Positions 36,160 to 45,422 of a stretch of 64,000 nucleotides of DNA are shown in pieces. The DNA is from Pseudoflavitalea rhizosphaerae. GTDB taxonomy: Bacteria > Bacteroidota > Bacteroidia > Chitinophagales > Chitinophagaceae. Location: the NCBI RefSeq assembly GCF_003991355.1, contig NZ_RCSU01000002.1, forward strand, positions 1 through 64,000. The letters are read 5' to 3'. Numbering within the stretch: position 1 is the first letter of the stretch; the number at the start of each line of letters is the position of its first letter. The translations under genes and the position numbers were made by a program. Under the pieces are notes generated by a model. That model made no database searches and had not been told where the DNA came from. It saw only the letters and a program-made list of their open reading frames with translations.

Positions 36160-37725
36160 TTAAGGTCTCTGCCACCAAACATTGGTGGATATTTGATCGG
36201 GGCCCTGTGCGGCCACCGCCGCTTTGTAGTTCACAGGATTGGCTGCCTGCACATAAACCGGATAAACCAGCCTGGCCGGCATTACTCCGCCATTCATCAA
36301 ACCTGGTCCTTTCGGTAAAACAGGAAGTCCGGTACGCCTGTATTCAAACCACTGTTGCAGATCGGTCATGAACAATGCATAGTATTTCTGCAGATGGATC
36401 ATTTGCATTTTTGTTTCAAGGGGAAGATTATCGTCCCAGACAATCCCGCCGTTATCAAGGTTATTCAGATGCGCAGTAAAGTTTGCGTGGGTGATGCTTT
36501 CATTGAAGTTGGGCACCCAGTAATTGATGGCGGATGCGATGCCCTGGTAAAAGAATGTTTTAGTATCGCCGGTGATCCATCCTTTGGCAGCAGCTTCAGC
36601 AAGGATGAACTGCAGTTCTGAGTACTGCATGATGATGCCTGTTAGCGTATTTTGCTGGAGAGACCAGGTGCCGCCGGAGCTGGCATTGTCATAGCTTTGG
36701 AAATAACAACCCTTAGTATCTCCATTACCGGGAATGTAGCCGCTTGGTACGCCAAACCAACCGCCGCCGCTGGCCTGGGCAATACCCCATCTGCCAATGC
36801 TTCCGGAACCATACGGAGTAGAAGAAACATAACGGGGATCAGACCACGCAATCAGGTTATCCAGGAAGAAACTGCAAAGGGCCGGGCCGCGGAAATCCTG
36901 CGCCCGAATGCCATTCACAAATGGAGAAGTATAGGGTTCGGTTGTGCTGGTGCCGCCAGTCCAGAGCAGCCTGGCGCAGTCTGCATTACTTTGAAAGATG
37001 GGATAATTTGAAGGGTTCTCCACAATCTCTTTGATTTTGGCAATGCACTGATCCTGAACCTCAGCTTTACCGGATATACGCATCAGCAAACGCAGGTATA
37101 GTGAATTACCGAACTTCCTCCATTTGGCAACATCGCCATTGTACAACGGATCGCTCGATACTACGATAGCGCTGCCCGCAGCCAGCAGTGTATTGGCTTC
37201 TTCCAGCTGTTTGAAGAGATCGAGGTAAATATCTTTCTGCTTATCAAATGCAGGAGTAAGGCTGTCTTTATCTCCTTTCAATGCTTGTGAATAAGGAATA
37301 TCGCCATAGATATCCGTAAGGTTTGCAAACAGCCATGCTTTGCCGATCTTCCCGATTCCCTGGTAAGAAGTGTTGGGGGATTTGGCAGTGCGCGCCAGGC
37401 TGTCTACCTGTTTGAAATTGGTCAGCTGTACAAACCATGCATTCCATAAATAGTCAGACATGCTGGTCCTGAATGCATACCTGAACACGGTATTGTCGCC
37501 ATCGCTCTGTGATACGGTCACTTGCATCAGTTCGTTATTGAAACTTCTGTTGCGGCTCATACCGGGCCAGATGGAATTCACCAGGGCAGGGGCCAGCAGC
37601 TTGTCTGAAGTTGTTTCCAGGAAATTGATCGGATCTGTATTCAGGTCTTCAAATCCTTTGTCGCATGAATAGAATGCCGGCATCGCCATCAACACCAAAC
37701 ATGCTATGATAATTTGCTTTCTCAT
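36160..37725 (-). CDS. SusD/RagB-like lipoprotein (SusD-like_2 type), module C
   Basis: This 521-residue substrate-binding lipoprotein has a signal IIIACLVLMAMPAFYSC, then DKGFEDLNTDP, which is typical of the SusD-like_2 group. Segments such as WLFANLTDIYGDIPYS and FILAEAAAKGW support the assignment, as does an unusually clear C-terminal WFEYRRTGLPVLP. It differs in type from the SusDs of modules A, B and D. It lies 40 bases downstream of the SusC stop and forms the outer-membrane import pair of module C. Confidence 0.93.
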   Translation of the reverse strand: MRKQIIIACLVLMAMPAFYSCDKGFEDLNTDPINFLETTSDKLLAPALVNSIWPGMSRNRSFNNELMQVTVSQSDGDNTVFRYAFRTSMSDYLWNAWFVQLTNFKQVDSLARTAKSPNTSYQGIGKIGKAWLFANLTDIYGDIPYSQALKGDKDSLTPAFDKQKDIYLDLFKQLEEANTLLAAGSAIVVSSDPLYNGDVAKWRKFGNSLYLRLLMRISGKAEVQDQCIAKIKEIVENPSNYPIFQSNADCARLLWTGGTSTTEPYTSPFVNGIRAQDFRGPALCSFFLDNLIAWSDPRYVSSTPYGSGSIGRWGIAQASGGGWFGVPSGYIPGNGDTKGCYFQSYDNASSGGTWSLQQNTLTGIIMQYSELQFILAEAAAKGWITGDTKTFFYQGIASAINYWVPNFNESITHANFTAHLNNLDNGGIVWDDNLPLETKMQMIHLQKYYALFMTDLQQWFEYRRTGLPVLPKGPGLMNGGVMPARLVYPVYVQAANPVNYKAAVAAQGPDQISTNVWWQRP

Positions 37726-37765
37726 CTCTGTGCTTTTATATTGATCAGCTTTTTTTACGAATTGG

Positions 37766-40700
37766 TTAGAACCCGATGGTTAAATTGAAACCCATGGTTC
37801 GCGTGGAAGGGAATTGTCCCACTTCAAAACCTCTCACCACATCAGATCCGCTCAAAGTACCGAACTCGGGATCGAAAATGGGCCAGGGAGACCAGATGAA
37901 GAGATCACGACCGAACACACCCAGGCTTGCGGAGGTCAATCCAAACTTCTTCAGGAATCCTGGTTTGAAATTGTACATGAGGGAGGCTTCGCGGAATTTC
38001 AGGAAGTCGGTACTGAAAGTGCTGCCTTCTGCATTGAAACTACCGATGCTGTATTGGTAATACTGATCGATATCGGTGGCCACCACATCATTTTTGCGAA
38101 AACTGCCGTCAGGATTTTGAATAACGCCGTTACCGATGATGCCGTTGTACCTGCCGGGCAGTGTGGATTTCAGTTTGCCCTGTTCGGCCAGTTTGTAATT
38201 TGTAAGAGAATAGGCAACTGCACCAACCTGTGCATCGAACAGTACATTCAGGGTGAAATTCCTGAACTGGAATTTATTGCCCAGGCTGAATTTGAATTTG
38301 GGTGTGGTGTTGCCGAGGTAAATAATGCTGTCTGTGATCCTGGGGAAACCGGTAGCGGGATCGAAGATCACCTGACCGTCCGGGCTGCGCATATATCCCA
38401 GTCCATACAGGTCGCCCATGCTGCCGCCAACAGACGCCACGATCTGTCCGCTGGCCACCTGGCCGGCCCTCAGCAAGATGGCGCTATCCGGCATGGAGAT
38501 GATCTTGTTCTGGTTGTAAGAAAAAGTTCCGAACAGGTTCCAGTTGAATCTGCCTTTCTTGCCTGCGAATGGTTTTGCATTCAGACTGATCTCGATGCCA
38601 TTGTTCCTTACTCTTCCTGCATTGATCCTGGCAGCGCTGAAACCGGAAGAGGCATCTACTGTTCTGGTGAAGATCTGCCTTCTCGTATTTCCGAAATAGG
38701 CAGTGGCGTCCAATGCTATCCTGCCGTTGAGGAACTGCACTTCTGTACCGAACTCGTATGTGGTAGTGAGCAGCGGCTTTAGATTTGGATTGGGCAGGAT
38801 GGTTGGGTTCACCAGTGCGCTGTCCGGATAGGTGCCACCTTTAGCAACGGGGTAGGAATAAGCAGTAGTATAGGCAAGTGTGCTGGAACTGCCCACCATG
38901 GCGAAAGAGCCCCTTAGTTTCAGGTAGCTGATAACATCCGGCAAGGAAAGTATCTCTGACAGCACAAGCCCTGTATTGATAGAAGGATAGGAGAAGCCTA
39001 CAGCATTCTTCCTTTTGGGTGAGGCCAGGATAGAACTCCAATCCTGACGGCCTGTAAGCTCTGTAAACAGGAAGTTCTTATAGCTAAGGTTAATGATACC
39101 ATACAGACTGTTTATCTGGAACCTGCTGGTGTCTGGATAATAAACAAGTCCATACTCACTGTTTTCCATTGTATAGATCCCTGGGAGGTGCAACCCATCG
39201 TTCCTTACATCCGTTTTATCGTACTCGTTCTTCAATTGGCTGCCTCCAAAAGTTACTCCCAGCTTCCAGTTACGGTTCAGTTCTTTGAAATATTTGGCCA
39301 TGAAATCATAGCTCTTTTCCCTGGAGTAGATGTTTTGCCTTCTTACAGATCCCCTGGGCAGGCGGGTGCCGGCATCGAAGGGCCTGTCTTGCTCCCTTTT
39401 ATCGTTCATCCAGTCGTAGTTTCCGCGCAGCATCACGCTCAGTTCTTTGGTGACCTGGTAATTCAGTGTAACGTTGCCGGTCAGGTTATTCCTTCTTGTT
39501 TTGTTCAGGAACTCATTGGTAATGGCATAAGGGTTTTCCGGGTAGGAGGAGAAGGGGTAGCGGATGAATTTGTAAAGGCTGTCGTACACGCTGCCGGGCC
39601 CACCTGCCCAGTAGTTCTTTAACCAGTTGTGATCAGCATTTGGTTGCCAGAAAATATACCAGTACATGAGGCTTTGGTTGCCATATCCTGCAGCGGGCAG
39701 GTTATCGCTTTTTCTGAAACCATAATTGATTTTGGTAGACAGTTTTAATTTTTTGGTGATCTCAGTATTGGTAGAAAGTCCAATATTCTGGCGGACGAAA
39801 CCGGTATTGGGAATGACCCATTTATTATTGCCGGAGCCCATGGTAATGCGAACGCCTGTAGAGCCGATCTTACCATCGATGCTGAGGTTATGGCGGAGGT
39901 CCCTGCCCATGTCCCAGAAATCATTGATATTGTCGTAAGCCCTCCAGGGCGTACGTTCCAGGCCTACTGTTTGCCTTACAGGATCGTACTGATAGAATAA
40001 TTGTCCATCGAATTTGGGACCGTATGCAGAGCTGGTGCCGCTGGTGCTGGCGCCATCTTCGCTGGAGCCGTAGGAATAATGCAGTGCGCCATCGAGGCCT
40101 TGTCCGTACTCATATTGCAGGTCGGGGAACCTATTCACCTGTTCGATACTTCCGTTCATGGTGTAGCGCACATTGAAGTGTCCGCTTTTTTTCTGTGAGG
40201 CGGATTTGGTAGTGATGATCACCGCGCCGTTTGCCGCACGCTGCCCATACAATGCAGCAGCAGCAGGGCCGAGAAGAACAGACACACTTTCAATATCCTG
40301 CGGATTGAGATCATTCACTGCGCTGCCATAGTCGGCAGGCAGGTTATCGGAGTTGGTAGCATATACCTGGTCACTGCTATTGGCTGAGCGTCTGCCACTT
40401 CCGCTGCTCACAATTACACCATCGATTATTATCAGGGCTTCATTATCACCGGTAAGGTTGTTTTCTCCACGAAGTATGATCTTGCTGGTAGCAGCCGGAC
40501 CCGAACCGGAACGCACCAGGTTGAGCCCTGCCACTTTACCGGAAAGAGCATCCATCCAGTTGAGGCTGGCTGCATCCGTCAATTGGTTGCTGTCTACTTT
40601 TGTAAGCGCATACCCCAGTGAACGCTGGGATTTTTTGATACCCAGGGCAGTCACCACCACTTCACCCAGGTCTTTCGATTTACTTTTCATGCGGATCAGC

Positions 40701-41041
40701 AGGGTATTGGATTTACCCGGCTGCTTTGCAGTAAATCCTTTATGAACGTGGGTTTCATAGCCTATCGAAGAGAATGTGAAATCATACACTTCACCCAGCT
40801 TCAGTTGAGGAAAGATAAAAATGCCTTTCTCGTTGGTAACAGCGGAAAGGGTTTGACGTCCATTGTCCGATCTTCGGGTAGCGATAACAGTTACCGCAGG
40901 CAATACTTCACCTTTCTCTGTGATAACAGTGCCGCTCACGGCTACTGTTTCCTGTGCAATTGCTGATACATTGAAAAATAAAAGGAACAAAACCCACATC
41001 AACTGTATGTTGCTTCGCCCTTTTTTCTTTGTTGATCTCAT
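37766..41041 (-). CDS. SusC/RagA TonB-dependent transporter without STN domain, module C
   Basis: This 1091-residue outer-membrane importer has a signal peptide (LMWVLFLLFFNVSAIAQ), CarboxypepD_reg-like domain (SGTVITEKGEVLPAVTV), the linker LGEVVVTALGIKKSQRSLGYA, plug and a C-terminal barrel ending NLTIGF. Unlike the SusCs of modules A, B and D it has no STN signalling domain between the signal peptide and the regulatory-like domain. Yet it lies directly downstream of a FecR/sigma pair, so how FecR is triggered is not obvious. The gap to fecR is 85 bases. Confidence 0.94.
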   Translation of the reverse strand: MRSTKKKGRSNIQLMWVLFLLFFNVSAIAQETVAVSGTVITEKGEVLPAVTVIATRRSDNGRQTLSAVTNEKGIFIFPQLKLGEVYDFTFSSIGYETHVHKGFTAKQPGKSNTLLIRMKSKSKDLGEVVVTALGIKKSQRSLGYALTKVDSNQLTDAASLNWMDALSGKVAGLNLVRSGSGPAATSKIILRGENNLTGDNEALIIIDGVIVSSGSGRRSANSSDQVYATNSDNLPADYGSAVNDLNPQDIESVSVLLGPAAAALYGQRAANGAVIITTKSASQKKSGHFNVRYTMNGSIEQVNRFPDLQYEYGQGLDGALHYSYGSSEDGASTSGTSSAYGPKFDGQLFYQYDPVRQTVGLERTPWRAYDNINDFWDMGRDLRHNLSIDGKIGSTGVRITMGSGNNKWVIPNTGFVRQNIGLSTNTEITKKLKLSTKINYGFRKSDNLPAAGYGNQSLMYWYIFWQPNADHNWLKNYWAGGPGSVYDSLYKFIRYPFSSYPENPYAITNEFLNKTRRNNLTGNVTLNYQVTKELSVMLRGNYDWMNDKREQDRPFDAGTRLPRGSVRRQNIYSREKSYDFMAKYFKELNRNWKLGVTFGGSQLKNEYDKTDVRNDGLHLPGIYTMENSEYGLVYYPDTSRFQINSLYGIINLSYKNFLFTELTGRQDWSSILASPKRKNAVGFSYPSINTGLVLSEILSLPDVISYLKLRGSFAMVGSSSTLAYTTAYSYPVAKGGTYPDSALVNPTILPNPNLKPLLTTTYEFGTEVQFLNGRIALDATAYFGNTRRQIFTRTVDASSGFSAARINAGRVRNNGIEISLNAKPFAGKKGRFNWNLFGTFSYNQNKIISMPDSAILLRAGQVASGQIVASVGGSMGDLYGLGYMRSPDGQVIFDPATGFPRITDSIIYLGNTTPKFKFSLGNKFQFRNFTLNVLFDAQVGAVAYSLTNYKLAEQGKLKSTLPGRYNGIIGNGVIQNPDGSFRKNDVVATDIDQYYQYSIGSFNAEGSTFSTDFLKFREASLMYNFKPGFLKKFGLTSASLGVFGRDLFIWSPWPIFDPEFGTLSGSDVVRGFEVGQFPSTRTMGFNLTIGF

Positions 41042-41126
41042 AAGTTATTTATTGTTTGACTTATACGCATAAGTTGGACAGGCCGCTGTTGAGCAGCATG
41101 CAAGCACCTGTTGGTTTCCTGTATGT

Positions 41127-42173
41127 TTACTTCGATTTCGCGATTATATAGCCGTCATCTTTTTTTGAGATCTGCAGACCGTTCATGTTTGCAATCAGAT
41201 TCAGCAATACGGATAATGAGTCTCCTTTGATCACTTCGCCGGAAAAGAATTTTCCTTTCAACAGTTCTTCCTCATAGGTAATTGGACAATTATATTTAGA
41301 CATCAATGTTTTCATCACCACCGGCAAAGGGGTATTATCGAAGATCATGGCTCCATCATTTTCAGCAGGGTGATGATCATTTCCGGCGGGCCGGGGACGC
41401 GGCCGGGGCTCAACCAGGAAGCGGTGCACAGACATTGTTCCCTTTTCCAGGTTATAGTTCATTTCATTACCCGGCAACAGGATGAGGTCCTTCTTCCAGC
41501 CTTTCAATGAATCCTTCAGTGATTTGATCAGCACTTTGCCCTGAAATAGTTTTACGTTGCAGGACTTCGCAGATTCGGATACCCGGAATGAAGTGCCCAA
41601 TACCGTAGTTGAAAACAATCTTGTATGTACTGTGAACGGATTTCCCTTGTTGGTGGCTACATCAAAATCAACCACACCTTCCATATGGATATTGCGTTGC
41701 GTTAGTACTCCAAAAGGTTCCTGGTACCTGATCTTCGCATTGGGAGCCAGTTTCACTACGGTGCCATCGCCCAATTCCAGTTTCCTGGATTCTTTAGTAT
41801 TATTTGTATGTATTGTCCAGCCGGAATTTGCAGCCGGTTCCTGTTCTGTATTTGTCAGGGCCGGGGCAGGCTTCTTATCAGGCAACAATAACCAGACAGA
41901 AATTGTCACCACCAGCAATGAAGCGGCGATGGATATCCAACGGAAGCGGACCACCTGTGTTTGTTTTTCAATCTGCGAATTGATCACCCCGCGCATTTCT
42001 TCTTTATAACCTGGAGGTGTTGCGTTTTCCTTTCCGGCAGCATCCCATGAAGACTTCAGGTACATCGCCATCAGTTCAGGATGCTGCTTCAGGTGGCGGG
42101 CAACAGCCTCCGCTTCAGTGGCGGTACACTGGTTCTCAAAAAATTTTTGTATAAGCGTATGCGTGATCTTCAT
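41127..42173 (-). CDS. FecR-family anti-sigma regulator, module C
   Basis: This 348-residue regulator has a cytoplasmic N-terminus, a membrane helix at about 79-97, a FecR domain (LGDGTVVKLAPNAKIRYQ, then GVVDFDVATNKGNPF), and a DUF4974-like C-terminal domain ending GYIIAKSK. A Pro/Arg-rich stretch (PRPRPRPAG) near residue 265 is unusual compared with the other three FecRs in the window. It lies between the sigma gene at 42232 and susC, as expected for an anti-sigma factor. Confidence 0.92.
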   Translation of the reverse strand: MKITHTLIQKFFENQCTATEAEAVARHLKQHPELMAMYLKSSWDAAGKENATPPGYKEEMRGVINSQIEKQTQVVRFRWISIAASLLVVTISVWLLLPDKKPAPALTNTEQEPAANSGWTIHTNNTKESRKLELGDGTVVKLAPNAKIRYQEPFGVLTQRNIHMEGVVDFDVATNKGNPFTVHTRLFSTTVLGTSFRVSESAKSCNVKLFQGKVLIKSLKDSLKGWKKDLILLPGNEMNYNLEKGTMSVHRFLVEPRPRPRPAGNDHHPAENDGAMIFDNTPLPVVMKTLMSKYNCPITYEEELLKGKFFSGEVIKGDSLSVLLNLIANMNGLQISKKDDGYIIAKSK

Positions 42174-42231
42174 GGTGGTGCATTAGGAGATACGAAGGGC
42201 ATCAGAATTTACCCCTGCTGATAATATTAAA

Positions 42232-42786
42232 TTAATACTGGAAAAAAAGGATATGCAGAAAAATCAGGATGGTAACGAGAGATCGAACATGCTTTAACGC
42301 TTTGGAATAGTGGTCTTCCACCGTTTTGATACTTACAGAAAGCTGTTCTGCTATTTCCTTGTTGGAATAGCCTTTGGCGATCTTCAGCAGGAAAACATTC
42401 TTCCGGATGGGTGGAAGGTCTTCTGAAACGGCATCGAGGTAATCGGCAGATTCGTAGTCTGTATTGGAGTGACAGACCAGGGCAGATTGTTCGCAGAGAT
42501 CGTCTTCCAGGCGATGCTGGTATTTGCGTTCAGCAGCCTGCTTACGCAGGTGATCTACAAAAATGGAACTGGCGATGGTGAAGAGTTGTGTATCTAAGGA
42601 ATATGCATCGGAAAGAGTATGCCTTGATTTCCAGAGTTTGATAAACGATTGCTGGGTAAGATCTTTTGCCTGCTCCTTTATGCGGGTGCGCTTCATGAAA
42701 TAATGAAACAATTTAGCGTGGTACAGGTCGTATACCGCCTGGTAAGCCACCTGATCGCCTTTCTTTATTTCAGTTATCTGGACCAA
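42232..42786 (-). CDS. ECF sigma factor (FecI-like), module C
   Basis: This 184-residue ECF sigma factor has region 2 (AKDLTQQSFIKLWKSRHTL, LDTQLFTIASSIFVDHLRK) and region 4 (GYSNKEIAEQLSVSIKTVEDH). It has a hydrophobic C-terminal tail (LVTILIFLHILFFQY) that could insert in the membrane. It precedes its FecR by 58 bases and should direct transcription of the module C susCD genes. Confidence 0.92.
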   Translation of the reverse strand: MVQITEIKKGDQVAYQAVYDLYHAKLFHYFMKRTRIKEQAKDLTQQSFIKLWKSRHTLSDAYSLDTQLFTIASSIFVDHLRKQAAERKYQHRLEDDLCEQSALVCHSNTDYESADYLDAVSEDLPPIRKNVFLLKIAKGYSNKEIAEQLSVSIKTVEDHYSKALKHVRSLVTILIFLHILFFQY

Positions 42787-42927
42787 ATCCTTTTGTGTTT
42801 ATAAGGTAGAAATTTCCGGTGCAAAATTGGAAAAAATGAGGAGAAAAAGAAGATTATTTATGTGTTAAGAAATCTGGTTGCCGGCTATTCTGCCGGTTCC
42901 GGAAAAGACATCATATTATGGATCGGA

Positions 42928-44298
42928 TCATAGTCTTTTTGAGATGAACGCCTTAGAACAGGTGATGTAATTGCTGAGTATATCTTTTCCTGCTTCATGG
43001 CTTTTTTGGAACCCAAGTATTTCAGCGCCCCGGACCAGTTTTTCCAGTTCAAGGATTTGCTTGTTGGAGTCATCGCTAAACACGCTGGCGATTTTTCCCC
43101 TGCCAACACAATCTATTATTTCCCTGATGGAGTCACAATGGATGATCCCATCTTCTTTCCGTTTTACAAATTCCTCCCAGATGATTGTATCGTTTTGTTT
43201 GAGCAGGACAGGTATAAGATGGATCAATCCAGGCAAATTGGTTTTTCTCTGTTCCCCATTGAAATGATAGCGGATCTTTATTCCTTCCGCCTGTGAAGCT
43301 GAGAAACTGATCAGCAGAGGAATTCCTCTTTTCTCATTTTCTCTTATTTCATATTCCAGGGAGGAAAGAATCACCTGCCTGCATGCGAATCGGATATGCT
43401 CATTGATCAAAAATGCAGTTACTTGTTCAACCACTTTGTTTTCCGGAACAGCATTCAAAACAAGTACCTGTACAGGTGCAAGCACATTCAGTAATCTGAG
43501 CCGGTCAGGGGTTGCAGCATTCAGCAGGAAGGAGAAAAGGATGTTTTCGCTTATACCAAAATGTGCAACATGAACAGGGCTTCTTTCTCCGACTGCATTC
43601 GTATACTGAACATCGAGCGGACGAGAAAAGATATCATCGTGAAAATAGGTCATGCCGGTGATGACTGTTCTTCCAATTGGAGTGAGTGTGTCTATGCAGA
43701 TAGTTCGTTTGGAGAACTTCTTGTTGGTAATGATCGGTCTGTCGACTTCGATAGCTGGCAGTTTAAGGATATCGTTGATGAGCCGGCGGTTCCATTGTAT
43801 TCCTGCATCAAGCGCCTGTTCTGCGTTCTGTGATGTTGTATGAACGGAATAGCATTCGAGAAAGGATTTGCGTTCACCCATCGTAAACGGGAAGTTCCCG
43901 TTTTTGGGAAAGCGGTAACCTGGACCGAAATGAAAATACTGAAGTGGAAAGGTTATTTTCTTCGAACCATTTTTCAGCAATTGCCGGATAAAAAGATAAA
44001 AAGGGATCTCGTGCCCGGCAGCCATGGAGAAGTCAGTATTTTTTACGGCATAGAAGTTCTCTGCGTTAGCCGATACTTTTTCCATTTTATTAATGGCATG
44101 GTTAGATACTATATCGGTTAGCAGTACCTGCTGAAAGCCCATTCGTTTCAGGTCTGTAATAGCAAGATCATACAAACGGTTACGCACTTCCAGGCCAAAT
44201 GGAAGATAGGAGAGCGCACCTTTCACCTCTTCCCCTGCAATAATGAAGTCTGTGTCTTTCAGTAATTGTCGAAAATTCCCGGATGCGGCTTTATTCAT
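42928..44298 (-). CDS. Degenerate class II aminoacyl-tRNA-synthetase-like protein (prolyl/threonyl type)
   Basis: This 456-residue protein has the layout of class II synthetases of the Pro/Thr group. A motif-1-like helix and strand (ALSYLPFGLEVRNRL, about 29-43) is followed by a motif-2-like region (YFHFGPGYRF and GERKSFLECYSVH, about 121-153), a GMTYFHDDIFSRPLDVQY segment (about 215-232) and a motif-3-like HFGISENIL (246-254). An anticodon-binding-like domain begins at LAPVQVLVLNA (273-283). Key residues look lost: the motif 1 proline is absent (LLTDIV) and the motif 3 arginine is replaced (GISEN). It is therefore probably a repurposed paralogue. It lies 12 bases downstream of the cupin gene, in a three-gene operon. 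The biochemical role is unknown. Confidence 0.72.
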   Translation of the reverse strand: MNKAASGNFRQLLKDTDFIIAGEEVKGALSYLPFGLEVRNRLYDLAITDLKRMGFQQVLLTDIVSNHAINKMEKVSANAENFYAVKNTDFSMAAGHEIPFYLFIRQLLKNGSKKITFPLQYFHFGPGYRFPKNGNFPFTMGERKSFLECYSVHTTSQNAEQALDAGIQWNRRLINDILKLPAIEVDRPIITNKKFSKRTICIDTLTPIGRTVITGMTYFHDDIFSRPLDVQYTNAVGERSPVHVAHFGISENILFSFLLNAATPDRLRLLNVLAPVQVLVLNAVPENKVVEQVTAFLINEHIRFACRQVILSSLEYEIRENEKRGIPLLISFSASQAEGIKIRYHFNGEQRKTNLPGLIHLIPVLLKQNDTIIWEEFVKRKEDGIIHCDSIREIIDCVGRGKIASVFSDDSNKQILELEKLVRGAEILGFQKSHEAGKDILSNYITCSKAFISKRL

Positions 44299-44310
44299 AA
44301 TATTCGTAAA

Positions 44311-44703
44311 TCAGGAGATCACATTCAATCGGTCTTCGCTGTTCAGGGGGCGGTGATCATTGCCCACTGCAATTAAAACGAGTTCTTCTTTTGCGTAAAT
44401 GGCGTGCGGCACCTGGCCAGGGACCAGGTAGGCAAGGCCCGGATACAATTCATACTGTACGCCATCATACTCAACAATGCCCGTTCCCCTGATCACAAAC
44501 AGGATATGATCACCTTCATGTGTATGATTACCTACTTTCCCGTTTGGCGGGAACCTGATAATATCGGCGCCAAAGCCCTTAAAAGAGAATAAGGGAGATC
44601 CAGTTCCATCGCTGTGCATCATCTTTATGGGGCGCTCGCCGCTTTCAACAATCAGGTTACCCTGATCATCTGCGTTAGCCCAGGCAGCTATCTTAAGTTC
44701 CAT
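44311..44703 (-). CDS. Cupin-domain protein
   Basis: This 130-residue single-domain cupin has cupin motif 1 as GNHTHEGDHILFVIRGTG and motif 2 as PGQVPHAI, giving three or four likely metal-binding histidines. The usual motif 1 glutamate is replaced by a histidine. There is no signal peptide, so it is cytoplasmic. Its ATG overlaps the end of the upstream membrane-protein gene by 11 bases, and the synthetase-like gene follows after 12 bases, so the three are translationally linked. It could be a small-molecule dioxygenase, isomerase or sensor; sequence alone does not decide. Confidence 0.85.
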   Translation of the reverse strand: MELKIAAWANADDQGNLIVESGERPIKMMHSDGTGSPLFSFKGFGADIIRFPPNGKVGNHTHEGDHILFVIRGTGIVEYDGVQYELYPGLAYLVPGQVPHAIYAKEELVLIAVGNDHRPLNSEDRLNVIS

Positions 44704-45250
44704 GTATTGCAGATTTATTGGGTGCAGGCACCACGCTTTTCAGCGGTTCCGCGTATAAATTACTATCACCAGTAACCGCTTTTACTTCACTGTCAGGGAG
44801 ATCATCTCTTTTACTCAGGAGGATACGGCCACATAAAGGTTTGCCATGAATATTCAGGGCCGCCATCACACCAGACATCCGATCGAAATTATCATTGATG
44901 GGAACGTTAATGATGATGAAAATCCTTTCTTTATTATTATCCCCTTTTATATTGAGATAACGTAAAGCGCCGGAGCTTTCCATTACTCTTCCTTTGAAAG
45001 AAAGACCGGTATGTTCGGATTTTTCAAGGGATACTGCCAGGTAGCCTTTTATCGATTTGTATATTTTCAGTTTCTTTTTTCTGACAAGGCCGGCTTCAGT
45101 TCCACTTAAATGATACAGATAGTACTGCCCCAGGAGTTTCGATTTATCAAAGATCGTTTTAAAGAGATTGCGTATGAATCCGATCCCTGCAGGGAGTAAT
45201 CCCAGCAGGAAACCAATAATGATTTCTACCCAATTGACATCGGCGAACAT
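44693..45250 (-). CDS. Small membrane protein with beta-rich cytoplasmic domain, unknown function
   Basis: This 185-residue protein has a hydrophobic N-terminus (VEIIIGFLLGLLPAGIGFI, about 8-26), a short basic/aromatic linker, and a beta-rich remainder with GQYYLYHLSG, GYLAVSLE, SFKGRV and HGKPLCGRILLSK. One membrane anchor followed by a compact beta domain of this kind recalls membrane-tethered beta-barrel effectors such as Cap15, but the resemblance is only in outline. It is the first gene of the operon with the cupin and synthetase-like genes and is divergent from the DUF2461 gene. I do not recognise the family. Confidence 0.6.
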   Translation of the reverse strand: MFADVNWVEIIIGFLLGLLPAGIGFIRNLFKTIFDKSKLLGQYYLYHLSGTEAGLVRKKKLKIYKSIKGYLAVSLEKSEHTGLSFKGRVMESSGALRYLNIKGDNNKERIFIIINVPINDNFDRMSGVMAALNIHGKPLCGRILLSKRDDLPDSEVKAVTGDSNLYAEPLKSVVPAPNKSAIHGT

Positions 45251-45380
45251 AGAAGAAACTTGAAGATGAAGGGAATTAGATTAGCTGATCAAACTAAATT
45301 AAGTAAATCCAGGGATAAAAAAAACGTGAAAACACGGGGATATCAGTTTAGCATGAATGTAACCTGTCTGATCAACAATG

Positions 45381-45388
45381 TATCTTTG
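45381..45388 (+). promoter_or_regulatory. Candidate -7 promoter element for DUF2461 gene
   Basis: TATCTTTG matches the Bacteroidota -7 consensus TAnnTTTG and lies 34 bases before the chosen start at 45423, a normal leader length. The -33 element is not clear. Confidence 0.5.
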
Positions 45389-45422
45389 CACGCCTGCCGC
45401 CATAAAAGACCGGCCATTCACT

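Noticed and set aside
37814-38782. Open frame of 322 codons on the plus strand
   Set aside because: It lies antisense to the well-supported SusC of module C, has no recognisable domain, and its composition is that of a shadow frame.
42822-42829. CAATTTTG on the minus strand upstream of the module C sigma gene
   Set aside because: It misses the first T of TAnnTTTG and has no -33 element.
45325-45336. Short CGTG/CACG hairpin next to a T-run on the minus strand
   Set aside because: The 4-bp stem is too weak, and there is no upstream minus-strand gene for it to terminate.
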